Positions 34,947 to 46,689 of a stretch of 64,000 bases of DNA are shown here, piece by piece. Made by a program: the position numbers and the translations under genes. How positions within the stretch are numbered: position 1 is the stretch's first letter; each line of letters opens with the position of its first letter. This DNA comes from Crocodylus rhombifer (taxonomy: Eukaryota > Chordata > Crocodylia > Crocodylidae): positions 62,001 through 126,000 of the forward strand of contig JAVSML010038700.1 in NCBI GenBank assembly GCA_038503035.1. The letters are read 5' to 3'. Below the pieces are notes generated by a model. It had not been told where the DNA came from and ran no database searches. It saw only the letters and a program-made list of their open reading frames with translations.

Positions 34947-36963
34947 ATGGCATTACAAACTAGCCCTTGCTTTCAGCAGCAAAGTGAGTGAGTTGGGAAG
35001 ATTTTGTGTGAGATCTTAGCCCCAAGTCGTTAGTGTCGCATGCTATGGTCTCATGCATACATTTTCCTTCCCAGGTTCACATAAAACTCAAATTTCTTGC
35101 CATTTTCATACAACAGCTATGTATGCCAGAGTTCAGGCTGAAAATCTCCAACTATCCCAGTGTGGGAAATGGCAAACCAAAGGTACATTATTCTTCTGAA
35201 AAATATATTATAGCGCCTTCTCTATACTGTCCATTGTGCCAAGCCTCTATCCTGAGACAGCATCCTTAAATACTACGTCCCAGTGCATACCCATTGGGTG
35301 AAGGCAATAGCTAACAGCCCTTTGCGTATTCATGTAGCCCTGTGAGTGTGAATGATATTTAGGTGAGGTCCCTGCTTCAGTGAATTTACAGCAAGATCTG
35401 TGTGATATTTGGGAAGTTGGAAAATTGGGGATGGGGGAGCTGGATGAATATACTCAGGGTTTTCATGAAAACGGGATATTTTCCTTTTAAAACAAATGCT
35501 TCATAGGGTTTGTTGTACCCTGAGCATGCATGAATATGGGAGAAACTGCTTCTTCATTGGAGTGAGGAAGGAGATATCATCCTAAATAAACACCTCTACT
35601 GACAAATCTAGTTAGTAGAGACTTGAGCTAGGGCATCCTTGATAGGGGCTGAGCAGATATAAAGTTTCTCCATCCTCCTGCTGCTTTTCACATCTGGAAC
35701 AATACCTGCCAAGTTCTTGATTATGAGCTATGGGGCTGTTTTTCTAGGAAGCAGCCTTAGCATGAGTGTTTCAGAGAGCTGCGGGCAGTGCCCTGATATG
35801 ACATTTTTACAACAAACTCCCTTTCTTTCCCTGGGCTGAAAGCTTGGGCGGCAGATGAAGGCTCCTTAATCACATTCCAACAATCCGCTTTTCTCCTCTT
35901 ATTGAAGCTTTCCTTTGGGACGACAAGAAACAAAATCAAAACTACATTAAAAAAAAAAGTTACATTTGCAGAATATTAATAAACAAGCATCATCTGATTT
36001 CCTGCATATACATAAAATATTCCATTCACGCCTCTCTGTTTAGCTGGGAGGCTCAGTGATGGATCCAGCTTGCTAAAGAGAGATTAAGAATGACTTCCCC
36101 CTCCTTGCATCATGATGGGGCTCAGCCCAAACTTCATTCAGCCCCCATATCGCAAGGGATTTTTTCCAAATGGGTTGTTTGCCGGTTCCTTACTGTTTTG
36201 TGCCATCTCTTTCTCCCAAGGGAAAAGGGATTTGTGTTTAAGAGCTGTTTGCAATTTCAAATTGTTGCTTTTATGCTATTAGTATGTAAAAAAAAAAAAA
36301 CAAAAAAAAAAACAACAACCCAGCCCCACCAGAAACCCAAAAAACCAAACAAAATCTCCCCAAATTACTACCCATGGAGCAAGGTTTCCTGGCTGCCTTC
36401 TTGATAGCAAGCAAAGAGTATGTCAGGCTGACTTGTAGTTGTCTCATGTCAAAGCAGTCCTGAAAGGACTTGCAGACTGAAAGGGCTGGGCTCAGATTGA
36501 TTGGCCCTAAGAGTGATTTTTTTCCTTGCCCTTCCTTTTACTTTCTCATTCCTTTCTTCCAGGTTGGTCTGTCCATCTAATCTGAAAGTCCCTAGTCTAG
36601 ACACACTCAGTACCAAACGCCTCCCCTCCTTTCTCACAGTGGCATAACAACACTATTTGGTGGAGAGCAGTGTGCCACAAGTCTGCCAGCAGCAGGGTAC
36701 CTCTGGGTCAGATCCTCTCTTGAGCTCTTTGGAAAAAAATGCCTTGCACCATCTTGCCTTTGCTTGCACCCCACAGCTTGCTTGCTTTTCCGTCTCTGGG
36801 TCAGTAAACACAGAGCTCTCTAGCTAGTGGGGACAGGATGCCCGGTCCGTGCAGTCTTGGAGAGGAAATGCCATATGTTGGGGGAAGAAAGAAAATATTT
36901 TTTTCCCAGCTACTTGTCTGAGAAGGGAAAATCTGGTTGAAGCATCTCAAGGTTACAGAATGT
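34947..36963. other. Intron, nothing recognised
   Basis: Includes an A/C-rich low-complexity stretch at 36288-36357 (two runs of about ten or more A, then CAACAACC). AT-rich 35920-36030 might be conserved; this is not tested. Confidence 0.45.
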
Positions 36964-37068
36964 ATAGTTGATAGGCCTGTGCGAAACAGCTAATATTGGC
37001 TTCGGATTTGGACTTGGCTGTTTTGGGGGACAGTGATTTGATTCGGTGATCCTGCATGAGCCCCCTGG

Positions 37069-37080
37069 CCCCCCCCCCCC
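37069..37080. repeat. C12 homopolymer
   Basis: Twelve consecutive C within the left part of the hAT-type element. Confidence 0.9.
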
Positions 37081-37479
37081 ACTTCTAACCCCTGCCATGG
37101 GTGCCCCACCCACCCCAGCTCCGGCCATTTAAGAACAAAAATCCCCAAAACCCTGGACTCACCCCAGCAGGGAGGTGATCCCTGCTATTCCCTGCTACAT
37201 GGGGGGCTTCCACAAGCTCCCCAAAACCGTGAAGCTGCTGCAGGAACTGGTGAGTCTCAAGGTTTTTTTAGTTGTTGTTTTTTTTTTAAAGGACCGGAGC
37301 TGGGATGGGTGGTGGGCAGCCATGGAGGGTGCCGGGACAGCAGGGGGGTGTGGGTCAGAAGCTCGTGTAGAGCCCCCATGCAGTGGGGGGCAGCAGGGAC
37401 TGCCCCCCAACTGGCAGTATCCAGTGAGTGGGGGAATTTTTTTTTTTTAAGAGCCAGGAGCTGGGGCAGGCAGGGCAGC

Positions 37480-38449
37480 CATAGTTTTATAGTCAGTGGG
37501 GTTGGAAGGGACCTAAGGAGATCATCAAGTCCAACCCCCTGCCATGGCAGGAAAGGATGCTGGGGTCAAATGACCCCGGCAAGGTGATTGTCTTTTTGAA
37601 GACCCCCCAGGGTAGAAGCGAGCACCACTTCTCTTGGAAGTTGGTTCCAGCTCCTAGCCACCCTGACAGTGAAGTAGCTCCTCCTGATGTCTAGCCTGAA
37701 TCTACTCTCAGTCAACTTATGGCCATTGTTCCTTGTTACCCTCGGTAGTGCTTGGGGGAACAGGGACTTCTCCATTGCCTGCTGGTCCCCCTTGGCAAGT
37801 TTATAGATGGCCACCAAATCCCCTCTCAGACTTCTCTTGTGGAGGCTGAACAGGTTCAGGTCCTGAAGCCTCTCCACGTAGGGTCTGCCCTACTGCCCCC
37901 GATCATGTGGGTGGCCCTCCTCTGGACCCTCTCCATGTTGTCCACATCCCTCTTGAAGTGCGGTGCCCAGAACTGGGCGCAGGACTCCAGCTGCAGCCTG
38001 ACCAGTGCCGCATAGAGGGGGAGGATCACCTCCTTGGACCTGCTTGTGATGCATCTATGGATGTATGACAAGGTACAGTTGGCCTTCCTGATGGCATCCC
38101 TACATTGGCAGCCCATGTTCATCTTAGAATAAATAGTGACACCAAGATCCTTTTCTGCCTTTGCACAGATGAGAAGGGAGTTCCCCAGCCTGTAGGTGTG
38201 GTGCCGGTTGTTCCTCCCCAGGTGCAGCACCTTGCACTTGTCCATATTGAAACCCATCCTATTCTCATCTGCCCACCTCTGTAACCTGTCCAGATCTAGT
38301 TGTAGCCTGTCCCTCTTTTCTAGCGTGCCCACTTCCCCCCACATCTTAGTGTCATCTGCGAACAAGGTGCTTTTCACCTCCTCGTCCAGATCGGCAATTA
38401 AGATATTGAATAGTGTGGGCCTGAGGACCAAGCCCTGGGGAACCCATTG
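37480..38449 (-). mobile_element. CR1 LINE 3' part, inserted in a hAT-type element
   Basis: The same subfamily as the copy at 23797, on the minus strand: tagtcagtggggttggaagg, then gtccaaccccctgccatgg at the left, followed by the C-terminal RT region. The 5' truncation falls at about 38449, just inside the block that reads PQGLVLRPTLFN. Host transposon sequence resumes immediately (gggaggggg). The intact termini of the hAT-type element on both sides show that the CR1 came second. Confidence 0.92.
37566..38449 (-). pseudogene. CR1 reverse transcriptase C-terminal fragment
   Basis: Two overlapping minus-strand frames. The upstream one shows VLRPTLFNILIADLDEEV, the catalytic STLFADDTKMWG block and VTIYSKMNMGCQC. 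The downstream one shows MERLQDLNLFSLHKRSLRGD and RSYFTVRVARSWNQLPREV, the usual CR1 C-terminus. A frameshift at about 37870 separates them. Note that the first ~30 codons of the longer frame (right of 38449) belong to the transposon and not to the CR1. The N-terminal half of the enzyme and the endonuclease are missing. Confidence 0.88.
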
Positions 38450-38810
38450 GGAGGGGGAAGGGGGGCTGGGGAGCGGGTGGGAGTCAGGGTGGCCAGGGGG
38501 AGCAGGCAGGGAATGGGGGCTGACAGGGGTGTCCCCATGGTCCAATTCCCCCTCCTCCAGCCCCTTCTCCCCTGTCCCCTACTTACCAGCTGTGAGTCTG
38601 GCTCCAGCTCCCTGCTGCAGCCACCGGAGGCTGTCTGAATCATCAAAGCTCTCCAAATCTTTTCTGAAGATTCAGAGAGCTTTGAATCGATTCAGACCTT
38701 TTTATTGGTCCCCTGATTTGATTTGGATTTGGAGATTCAGTCACCTAATTGGGCCAAATCTACTCCAAATCGAATCACCACCTGATGCTTCGCACAGCTC
38801 TAATAGCTGA

Positions 38811-41094
38811 TTCCCTGAGGAACTGAATGCTGCTTAGTCATTGCACAGCGTATGATGAATGCGAGTTGCCTGTCTGTGTTATAAGGCACCAAAGCATATG
38901 TGAAGTGTGTGTGTATGTGTGTGTGTATGGACATGCACATCCTTGTACATACACATGTGCACACATATGCCTGGCAGAGCACTCGCAGTTGCTGCCATCT
39001 TACCACAGCGGGGGCTGAAAGTTCTTTTATTTTCACTGCTTATCTTTCACAAAACCTATGGGAGACCACCCCTCGCTCGGGAGCTCCATTACCTAGCACC
39101 AAACGGTTAGTCTTATGATACGGTCTTCCTTTTAGACCCACCAAGCAGCGCCATATATTCCCAGGCTAGAGACCTGAGACAGTAGCCCATTTTATCTTCA
39201 TAAATGTCATGCTTGCAGAGACTAAGGCCACTGATTCCCACTGTCTTGGCCCAAGGGGGAGTCATTTGCATCTGGATGATTACTACTAGATTTTGTAGCA
39301 ACACTGCCAAATCTGGAAAGTGGCTTTCTGTACGCCTTTGGCATTGGAGCAAACAACACCTCCAGCAGATACAAGCTTATTCTGTGCCAGGCCCCCGGTG
39401 CTTCAGCGGTCATTGACAGGACATGAAGAGCCTTGCTCCAGCCTTTGCTGGTGGATCAAAATATGAACATAGTGGTCGCAGGAAGAAGCTCCCCAAGAGT
39501 GCAAAATGCACTCTAGTGACTCAGGTACTAGGCAGGGCATCAGAAAACCGCATCTCTGTGGGAACTTTCAGCTTTCCTCTGTGACCTTGAGCTGTTGCTC
39601 TGTGCCTCCGTTGGCCATCTGCAGAACGCGGGGGGCAGAGGAAGTGACATCTCCACACGCAGCGTTTCTGCCTGTGGGTACAGCCCTGCCGTGTGCATGT
39701 GTGCGGACCATTAATAAAAGAAGAGGTAGAGTGAGGGGTTTTCATCTTTGGAAAATAATAGTGGCTGCCACCGCCAAAGTGGAGGACCTGGTGAAGGGTT
39801 TGTTTCGACAAAGTTATGTTAATATTGTCAGGCAGTGTGCTGGGTTGCTGAACCAATGTGGAGAATTGTCATAATATTGATAGGGAGTTTGGCAAGTTAA
39901 TTTTAAATCTGTCACTCCTTCCCCTAGCTGCCTTTCCTTCCTTAATAAAACTCCGCAGTGATGGCAGGGCTCTGCTGACAGCTCAGAGTGATCTCTTCGA
40001 CTCGAGCCTGCTGAAAAGGCTGCCCGCTCTCCCCTTAACTCCCCCACCTCCCCATCAGGGCTCATGTCCTTCCTCTTCTAATGCCCTGCAACGTACATGT
40101 GTTCACATGCAGGCTAAATACAAATAGAGGGTTTAGGTACCCAAAGACAGGGGGTTGGGGCACCTTTTCTCCTCGGCTGCCTTTCCTTGCTCTGGCAGCC
40201 TGACTGCTGCAGTGAGGCTGGAGGGGGAGGAGGGTGGAGGTGCAGGGTGTTGTAATGTTGGGAAGTAACACTGTATTTTCTGAAGGATAGGATAGCTTCC
40301 TAATGAGCTTCTCACAATGATAAAGCCCCAGTCACCATACCCAGGATTGCCTGGAGCTCTTTGCTTTCTCTGGGATCCGTTCAGATGGGCTGGGTGTGGA
40401 AACCCATTGAAGATTTCTGCCATATCTGAGGTCACCAAGAGCTTTTTAATTAACGCCCTGAGACTTGATACTAAGGTAAAGAGCCAGCAGCTTCACTGAC
40501 GGTGTCTAGCCGAGTAAAGGGCTGCAGAGAGCTTGCCGACACTTCCAGCTCAGCACGCAGTGAGGCGGGTGCCAGGCATGGGGTATATCCTTTGCTGTGC
40601 TGTCAGTTGTCCTGAAGTCCTGTTTGTAGACTCATAAGAAACAATTCCTGTTCCTTAATGGCCTCCCACAAACCTCCTACACAGTTCCCAGCTTCCCCTT
40701 CAGTCTGAGCAGAGAACTCGCTTCTCTCCCTGCCTATATAGATGTGCATTGCTCCTTGTCTCCCAGCTGTTCTGCCAGAAGATGTATTTGTAACCTCTTG
40801 TCGGGGCATGGCACAGGTCATCCGCGGTGTCTGACCCTCTCAGGGCATGAGTGCAGTTGCCTCTTTAGGGAGTCACAACTGTTTAGAGGAAGCTGCAGCA
40901 GACGGCAGCCATCAGTTCCCCAGAACTGAGTTGACTAAAAGGAGCTGGTTACTGGGGGTGAAAGCAGGCTCCACCTGACCCAGCATCTCTGTTGCCTGAT
41001 GGCCTTTTGGGACCCATCATGGTCATTGTTGACTTCTGTATCACCCCAGCTGAGACTAGGTGTTGTATACACATGTTGTCAGAGGCAGCCCCAG
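38811..41094. other. Intron; CA/TG microsatellite and a weak MIR
   Basis: A degenerate TG/CA tract lies at 38898-38970. At 39580-39660 the words ctctgtgaccttgagctgtt and ttggccatctgcagaac suggest a weak sense MIR. Otherwise unique. Confidence 0.4.
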
Positions 41095-41215
41095 CCCCAC
41101 GTATCTGAAACGGGCAGTTCAGTGATTTGCCAAAGGTGATAAAGCAGGTCAGTGATGGAAGCAAGGGCCGAGTCGAAATCTTTTGAGCCCCTTTCCACCT
41201 GAGTATCTGTGTTAC
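41095..41215 (-). repeat. MIR SINE, antisense
   Basis: The + strand reads cagtgatttgccaaaggtga, aagcaggtcagtgatggaag and then gggccgagtcgaaatctttt, the reverse complement of MIR in correct order. Confidence 0.65.
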
Positions 41216-42354
41216 ATATGTAGGAGTGTGTGGCAGAGAGTCCTCAGCTCCTATATGAGCATGCAAGTGGGGGAAAGGGTAGAGGACCAAGGGGCCATCT
41301 AAATGCTAAGCTGAAGGATGCCAGGGGAGGGCAGTGTGTGAATGCAGGGCAATAGCACACCCAGTAGGACACAGCTAAGGTGGGGGCCTTGCATCCTTCC
41401 AATGTGCTTCATCATGATTGAGCTGGAGCAAGATGCATTTCATTAGTGCTTGCAGGTCCCCAGACTGGGGTTTGGAGCAGGCACGGCTGGCTCACGTGCC
41501 AGCTCCTCCGTGAGCACTTTCCTCAGCCCCAGCAGCATAATAAATGTAAAGTCAGTAACTACATTAAATTAATTTCATTGATTTTTCTTTCGTCTTTTAA
41601 AACATCGGAGTGTGGAGGTTATAATTGGGCTGTTTATTATTCCTGTGCCAGAGAGCTGTGCACCTCCCTGTACCCCAAACGGCTTGTTTACCTATTACCC
41701 TTCAGGTTTGGATAATGGATAGAGCTCCTTTCTGGCGGCTGGCTTCCATTTCATTCCCTTTATTATTTGTTGCTGTGATTCTATTACCTGTTCACAACTC
41801 TGAAGTCTCAGATATATTGTGTAGAGGTGATGATGGCTTTCCAAGCCAGGCTAATGCCTGAGGCACAGTTTCTAAGGATTGGACCAACTGGAGCTGGTAG
41901 CTGAGTCTTTAGCAATTTAACAGAATTGTGACGTCCTCGTTGAAAGTGATGTTCGATTGAGTCCCACTCACTGTGCAGCCTCCTGCTGCACAATTTGAAG
42001 GAGCTTGTGAAATAACACCTTTCTGTGATCCCACAGCAGAGTCTGTTCCCCACCAGCCATTTTGTAAGTGCCCTACTATTCATGACTGCCATGGCTACCT
42101 AATAGAGAGATGATAATCTTGTTTGCCTGCCAGCTTTGTCTACAGACAAAGCCATGTCACCGTCTGCCTGCCACCAATCCAGTTAGAACACAGGTGAGCA
42201 GATATGGATCCCCCTCATCAGAAAGGCGCAGCACTAACGCACCATCTCTGCCTAGGCTCGATTATGTCAGCAAGCAAAATAGTGTTCCTTTGGGTCCTAT
42301 TATCTGACGGCACTGTGGGTGGTCATGCTTAGCCCCTTCTTTGTAATGCACCTA
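41216..42354. other. Intron; AT-rich candidate conserved segment
   Basis: The stretch 41525-41660 (ataataaatgtaaagtcag, ttttaaaacatcggagtg, taattgggctgtttatta) is AT-rich with no repeat signature and could be a conserved non-coding element; this is judged by eye. Confidence 0.35.
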
Positions 42355-42460
42355 GACAGTTGCTGATCTGCTGGTAGACCTTGGGCAGATCACTTCACCC
42401 TGGTTTGCCTCAGTTTCACCATCTGTAAAATGGGTATAATAATGAAATCCTTTATATGGT
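42355..42460 (+). repeat. MIR SINE 3' half, sense
   Basis: Order: agaccttgggcagatcactt, tgcctcagtttcaccatctg, taaaatgggtataataatga. This is a clear MIR core. Confidence 0.85.
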
Positions 42461-44149
42461 ACCATGGATGAAAAGTACAATGTTTGAGCTGGGGATTGAT
42501 GTTGTTGTTGAATTTGGCATGCACATAGGAAGGGCCTGTAGGATGCATTTTCTGATGGGCTCCACATGCCCTGTAGTATCATTATTTGCATCATCCTAAC
42601 TTTCATGGCTGCAGATCTTGCTGGTGATCACAGAATTAACCAGCCATTTGTGGATGCAGCCGCCAGGTAAGCCCTGGGTCTGTGAAGTTGATTCTGCACC
42701 ATCACAAATGTGTAAAGGGGGAGCAGATCTACAGAATTGCACCAGAAGAGCTCCCCCTGTCCCACCAAATGTAAATCCCGGGCACCCCCTGACCCGAAGT
42801 CCTCTGGCTTTTGGCTTAAAAGTGAAGGCTTATAGGGTAGCTTTCAGGACCCTGGTGCTGAATATTGGAGTCTGAGTTTAATGGGGTTTAAGCCAAGCCC
42901 GAGGGGTTGTGACTCTCAGTCCCAGGTGCTCACGTGCTGCTGTTGGGTGGGGAATTGATGTGTGGCTGGGTTTGGGGATGAAACAAGCATGCCATTTGTT
43001 TAACCTTGTATCTTCCCTGCTGTGTGATGAGCTCTGCTTGCTGTATAAGTGTGTTTAGGGTCCTTTGCTTAATGCTTATCCATTATTAGTATCTCCTTTG
43101 CAGACCATGACAGGGGAGATGGTTGGATATGGTGGCAACACCCCTTTATTTCATTCGAAAACCACTGACCACAGCCCAACCAATTCCTTTCCCTTCTGAC
43201 ATCCCACAGTGCACAGCCTTTATTGGGAAGAGCTAGGAACTGAGCCTCTTCACTATCTTCCCATGCACAAATCTCCCCATCACCAAATAACTGGGCCATT
43301 GCTGCAGTTCAGACGGCACATTGTACTTTGGGAGTCCCTCCAGCCTTTTACAGTAACAGTAGCAGCAGTGGGTTTTGGAGGCGAAGCACCATGTACCTTG
43401 TGGCAAGCTGGATTTATGTCCCAGAAGGGAAGTTCTGCATCTGTGGGGAGCAGGTTAAGCGGGGAGATTTCACATTAAATGTGTAAACAAACAATGCAAA
43501 CTGCACAGCCCCCCCGTTCTTTATTTGGATATTACATTCAGCTCCATGTGCATTTCAAAGTTAACACCCCGTGGAAAAGAATGAGAACAGATTGCACTTC
43601 CTGAAGCTATTATTCCAAGACTGTCTGCAGACATGGGAGGGTGCGGGGGATTGTGTCTATACTTGGGTTTTTTTCTTCTGGGTTTCTTTTCCCCAAATCT
43701 TGAGGATTTTTTTTCTTTTCATTCTATTGAAAAGAGATCTCATAAAACAAAGCCTATCCCTAGATGGGGGGAAAGTGTGCTTAAAAAGTGTTAGCTGCAT
43801 GTTTTAATTAACATAACTTTAAAACACCACTTAGCAATATAGACAGACCTTAGCACCTTTCCTAAAACAAACTAGCTGGACCTGGTTAACTTCAGACATC
43901 TGTTCCCTCTCAGCCCTCCCCTGGTGGTGCTAAATGCTGTTAGAAAATATGCTATTTGAAATGCATGAGCCAAACCCATGTAACAAACAAAAAAAAATCA
44001 AGGCACCTTTATGCCAAGACTTGGTAGAGACCATACTAGTTTACCTGTAGTTCTGTTAGTTTTTTTTTTTCTTTTTAGTAGTCTGTGCCACCATGTGAAT
44101 AGCAGCTTCGTTTTTTTCCATCCAGGAAGAGCCCACACCAACTGCAGAC
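42461..44149. other. Intron, nothing recognised
   Basis: No gene. T-rich runs occur near 43660-43730 and 44059-44079. Confidence 0.45.
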
Positions 44150-44275
44150 ACTCCCTGGGCCTGACAAAGGGTATTTATACCGGAAAGCTTGCAAAGAAGA
44201 ATTTTTCCAAATATTTGAATTAATCTAATAAAAGATATCCAATTTACCCAAAGAGCCTTGTCTAACTTAGAATAT
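44150..44275 (+). repeat. Interspersed repeat 3' end, GAAAGCTT / AATAAAAGATAT type
   Basis: The order ggcctgacaaagggtattta, ccggaaagcttgcaaag, tttttccaaatatttgaatt and ctaataaaagatatccaatt is a well-formed copy of a recurrent reptile 3' end. I cannot assign its family with certainty. Confidence 0.6.
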
Positions 44276-44291
44276 AGACATACAAATCATT

Positions 44292-44547
44292 TACTGGGCA
44301 TGTCTACGCATTCATTAATGTGCCATAATTATGACACATTAAGTTTACTACCTGTAATAACAGGTACTAACTTAATGCGCTATAATGGGTGCTGCTGTGC
44401 ATTAGTGAAGATGAACACTTTTTGAATGCTACTTAATGCCCATTGGACTAATCTACTGTGCATTAACATAGTTTTTGCATGATGCGCTAATGCACCGTAG
44501 AATTAGTCCAATAGGCATTAAGCGTCTTGTGTAGATGTGCACACTGT
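44292..44547. mobile_element. MITE with CATCTACAC termini, copy 1
   Basis: The left end actgggcatgtctacgc and the right end, reverse complement cacagtgtgcacatctacac, form imperfect inverted repeats. The interior is built of TTAATGC/GCATTAA words, with the marker ggtactaacttaatgcgc shared with the copy at 51732. Confidence 0.6.
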
Positions 44548-44554
44548 GGAATAA

Positions 44555-45035
44555 AAGGGAGTGGGGCTTTACTACATGCCCTAGTGGAGATGCACATGCA
44601 CATGCCAAGCAAAATGCCTTTGAGTGCCACACTCTAGCACCTGTGCCAGGGCTTGCCTACCCCTGCCCTAGTGACTGCCATATACATATGTGTACCCCCC
44701 CAGAAACTTCAACTAGACCTTCATAGCCAACTTCTCTCTTTCACAGACAGTTAAGTTGCTGTGATTTAGCTTCCATGTTCCACGGGGTAAAAGCAGACAC
44801 ATTCTCACCTCTGTAGCTGCCTTCTGGGAAAGCTCAGCCTCCTCTAATAGCATGATCAGTTCATATGTCCATATCCTGAGGTTCTGAAGAATGATGTTGT
44901 GGAGCAGGGTGATGGCTGGTTCACAATCCATGGAAAACACCTGGCTGGAGAAATGAGAAGATGCAGATAATCAAATGGCCTCCTCTCTCTGTCTGAGCTT
45001 GGGAGTGTAGCTTTAGAGCTCCCCTACATTTTCCC
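44555..45035 (-). repeat. Unnamed repeat with exon-like segment, copy 1
   Basis: About 480 bp homologous, in reverse orientation, to 47050-47445. On the minus strand it contains a segment bounded by a pyrimidine-rich stretch ending AG (ctcatttctccagccag) and by GAG|GTGAGA, encoding VFSMDCEPAITLLHNI, then LQNLRIWTYEL and LEEAELSQKAATE without a stop, about 128 bp. Homology between the copies runs past both ends of this segment, so they were copied as DNA or as a repeat, not as spliced RNA. I do not recognise the protein. It could be an exon of a duplicated host gene or of a transposon. Confidence 0.55.
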
Positions 45036-45079
45036 ATCTGTGTTTGTTATGCACTTTAGAATCAAATCAGGTGCTCGGA

Positions 45080-45537
45080 CACTCAAGTGCTTGGCCACCC
45101 ATTTGGTAAGAGGGCAGCAGGACAGGCCCTTTGAGGTGAGACTGAAGGACCTGAACCTGTTCAGCCTCGGCAAGAGGAGGCTGAGGGGGGACCTGGTGGC
45201 TGCCTACAAACTCATCAGGGGAGATTGTCAGCAAATAGGAAGAGCCCTTTTCTCCCCAGCACCACCTGGGGTGATGAGGAACAATGGTAATAAGCTGATG
45301 AAGAATAGGTTTAGGTTAGAGATCAGGAGGCAATATTTTACAGTTAGGGTGGCCAGAATCTGGAACCAACTTCCTAGGGAAGTTGCCCTTGCCCCTACCT
45401 TGGGTAAATTCAAGAGGAGATTGGATGATCACCTGTCTGGGGTCTTGTGAACCCAGCATTCATTCCTGCCTGTGGCAAGGAGTCAGGCTAGATGATCTGT
45501 TCAGGTCCCTCCTGACCCTAGCTACTATGAAACTATG
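45080..45537 (+). mobile_element. CR1 LINE 3' fragment, sense
   Basis: The open frame encodes LVRGQQDRPFEVRLKDLNLF, then RRLRGDLVAAYKLIRG and RQYFTVRVARIWNQLPREV, the CR1 C-terminus. It is followed by the 3' end (ggctagatgatctgttcagg, ccctcctgaccctagctact, atgaaactatga). It is 5' truncated near 45080. Confidence 0.9.
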
Positions 45538-46689
45538 ACACTTGCATCTTAAGGGCCATAATAAGGAACCAGCTAGATGGAAAACCCAAGTTGGTTGTGG
45601 CCCTGTGCTGAGCTCAGGTAGTGCACCCACAGGAATGAAAATGGCCTCAAGTTTTCCTGGATGACAAGTGGTGTTGTTGCACAGAGCATGGGAGGTCAGT
45701 GCAATCTGGACTACGATTGTCCAGTGCAAGACGGTCCTGGGATTGTCCAGCCATTAACTGCAGCTCTGTCCAGAGTCACTGGAATCTGTCAGAGGACTAC
45801 ACCCAGATGCACACCAGCTGTGTATTTGAAGCACTGTCCAGGATCCTGATTCATAATTCAGTGAGGCTGAAGGAAACCTCTTGATTTCATGGTCTTTGGT
45901 TCAGGCCCATGCCTTGCAGAACTGTCTTTTCCAGAGGCAGCTAAGATGCCTCTTCCCCATCCCGAAATGCTGAGAAGCCGCCCCCCATCCCCCCACCTTC
46001 TCCACCCACGCCCATTCCACTCTCCGCCCTGATAGCACGTTCAGTGTCTGCGCAGATGTTTGTATTCTCTGCAGCTGATGAAAATATTCATTATCTTGTT
46101 AGCTGCTGCAGCGAAGGAAGTTCGGATTTGCATTTCCACAGATGATCACACAGCACAAACAGAGCCTGTCACCCACCGAGCACTAATTGGGCAGAACACC
46201 AACCCACAAAGGAAGGGGAACACCCCACGCAGACAGGAGCGGAGCAGTGAATGCTTCCTTGCTCCATACAGCACAAACATGAGCAGAGGTGGTGTGGGTG
46301 GCCTGGGTGGGAGGTGCAGAAGTGATTTCCACTTGGCATGTCTCTGAACACCAAGGGGAAACGAGATATCAGAAATCTGTCTGTGTGTGTGTCTGTGCCT
46401 GTGGACAGGCTCCTTGTTCTGTGCAGGGCAGTGTAGTGGTTGGAGCAGGAGTTGGGATGCATTTACTGACTGAGCACCAGGGGTGGGTCATGTTCACACC
46501 AGAAGTAGGCAAAGGGAAGCCTGGGGGAAGTGTGTGTGTATGCATATAACAGGTGAGTGCTAGGGACAGAACAAAGGCCCGTGGTATCATTAATCCCTTG
46601 TTTCGGTTTGAAAGTCGGAGGGGGATCATAACAGTGGCCAAAAGTAAAGCCTCTCCCTTACTGTAGTGTGGGACCAACTGTTCGGCAGG
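45538..46689. other. Intron; C-rich patch near 45955-46020
   Basis: The C-rich patch contains gccgccccccatcccccc. No gene is recognised. Confidence 0.45.

Larger units (their letters stand above)
36972..38802. mobile_element. hAT-type DNA transposon, interrupted by a CR1
   Basis: The 14 bp termini TAGGCCTGTGCGAA (36972-36985) and, in reverse complement, TAGAGCTGTGCGAA (38789-38802) are flanked by 8 bp target duplications ATAGTTGA (36964-36971) and ATAGCTGA (38803-38810), 7 of 8 matching. The TAGRG start and 8 bp duplication place it in the hAT superfamily. About 870 bp belongs to the transposon; the remainder (37480-38449) is a later CR1 insertion. Subterminal sequences gattcgg and gatttgg repeat near both ends. 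The interior is GC-rich and G-runs are frequent. A 10 bp hairpin (caaagctctc at 38644, gagagctttg at 38675) lies near the right end. No transposase remains. Confidence 0.85.

Noticed and set aside
38450..38545. N-terminal 30 codons of the long minus-strand frame at 37856-38545
   Set aside because: They are read from the hAT-type element's flank next to the CR1 truncation point and are not part of the CR1 protein.
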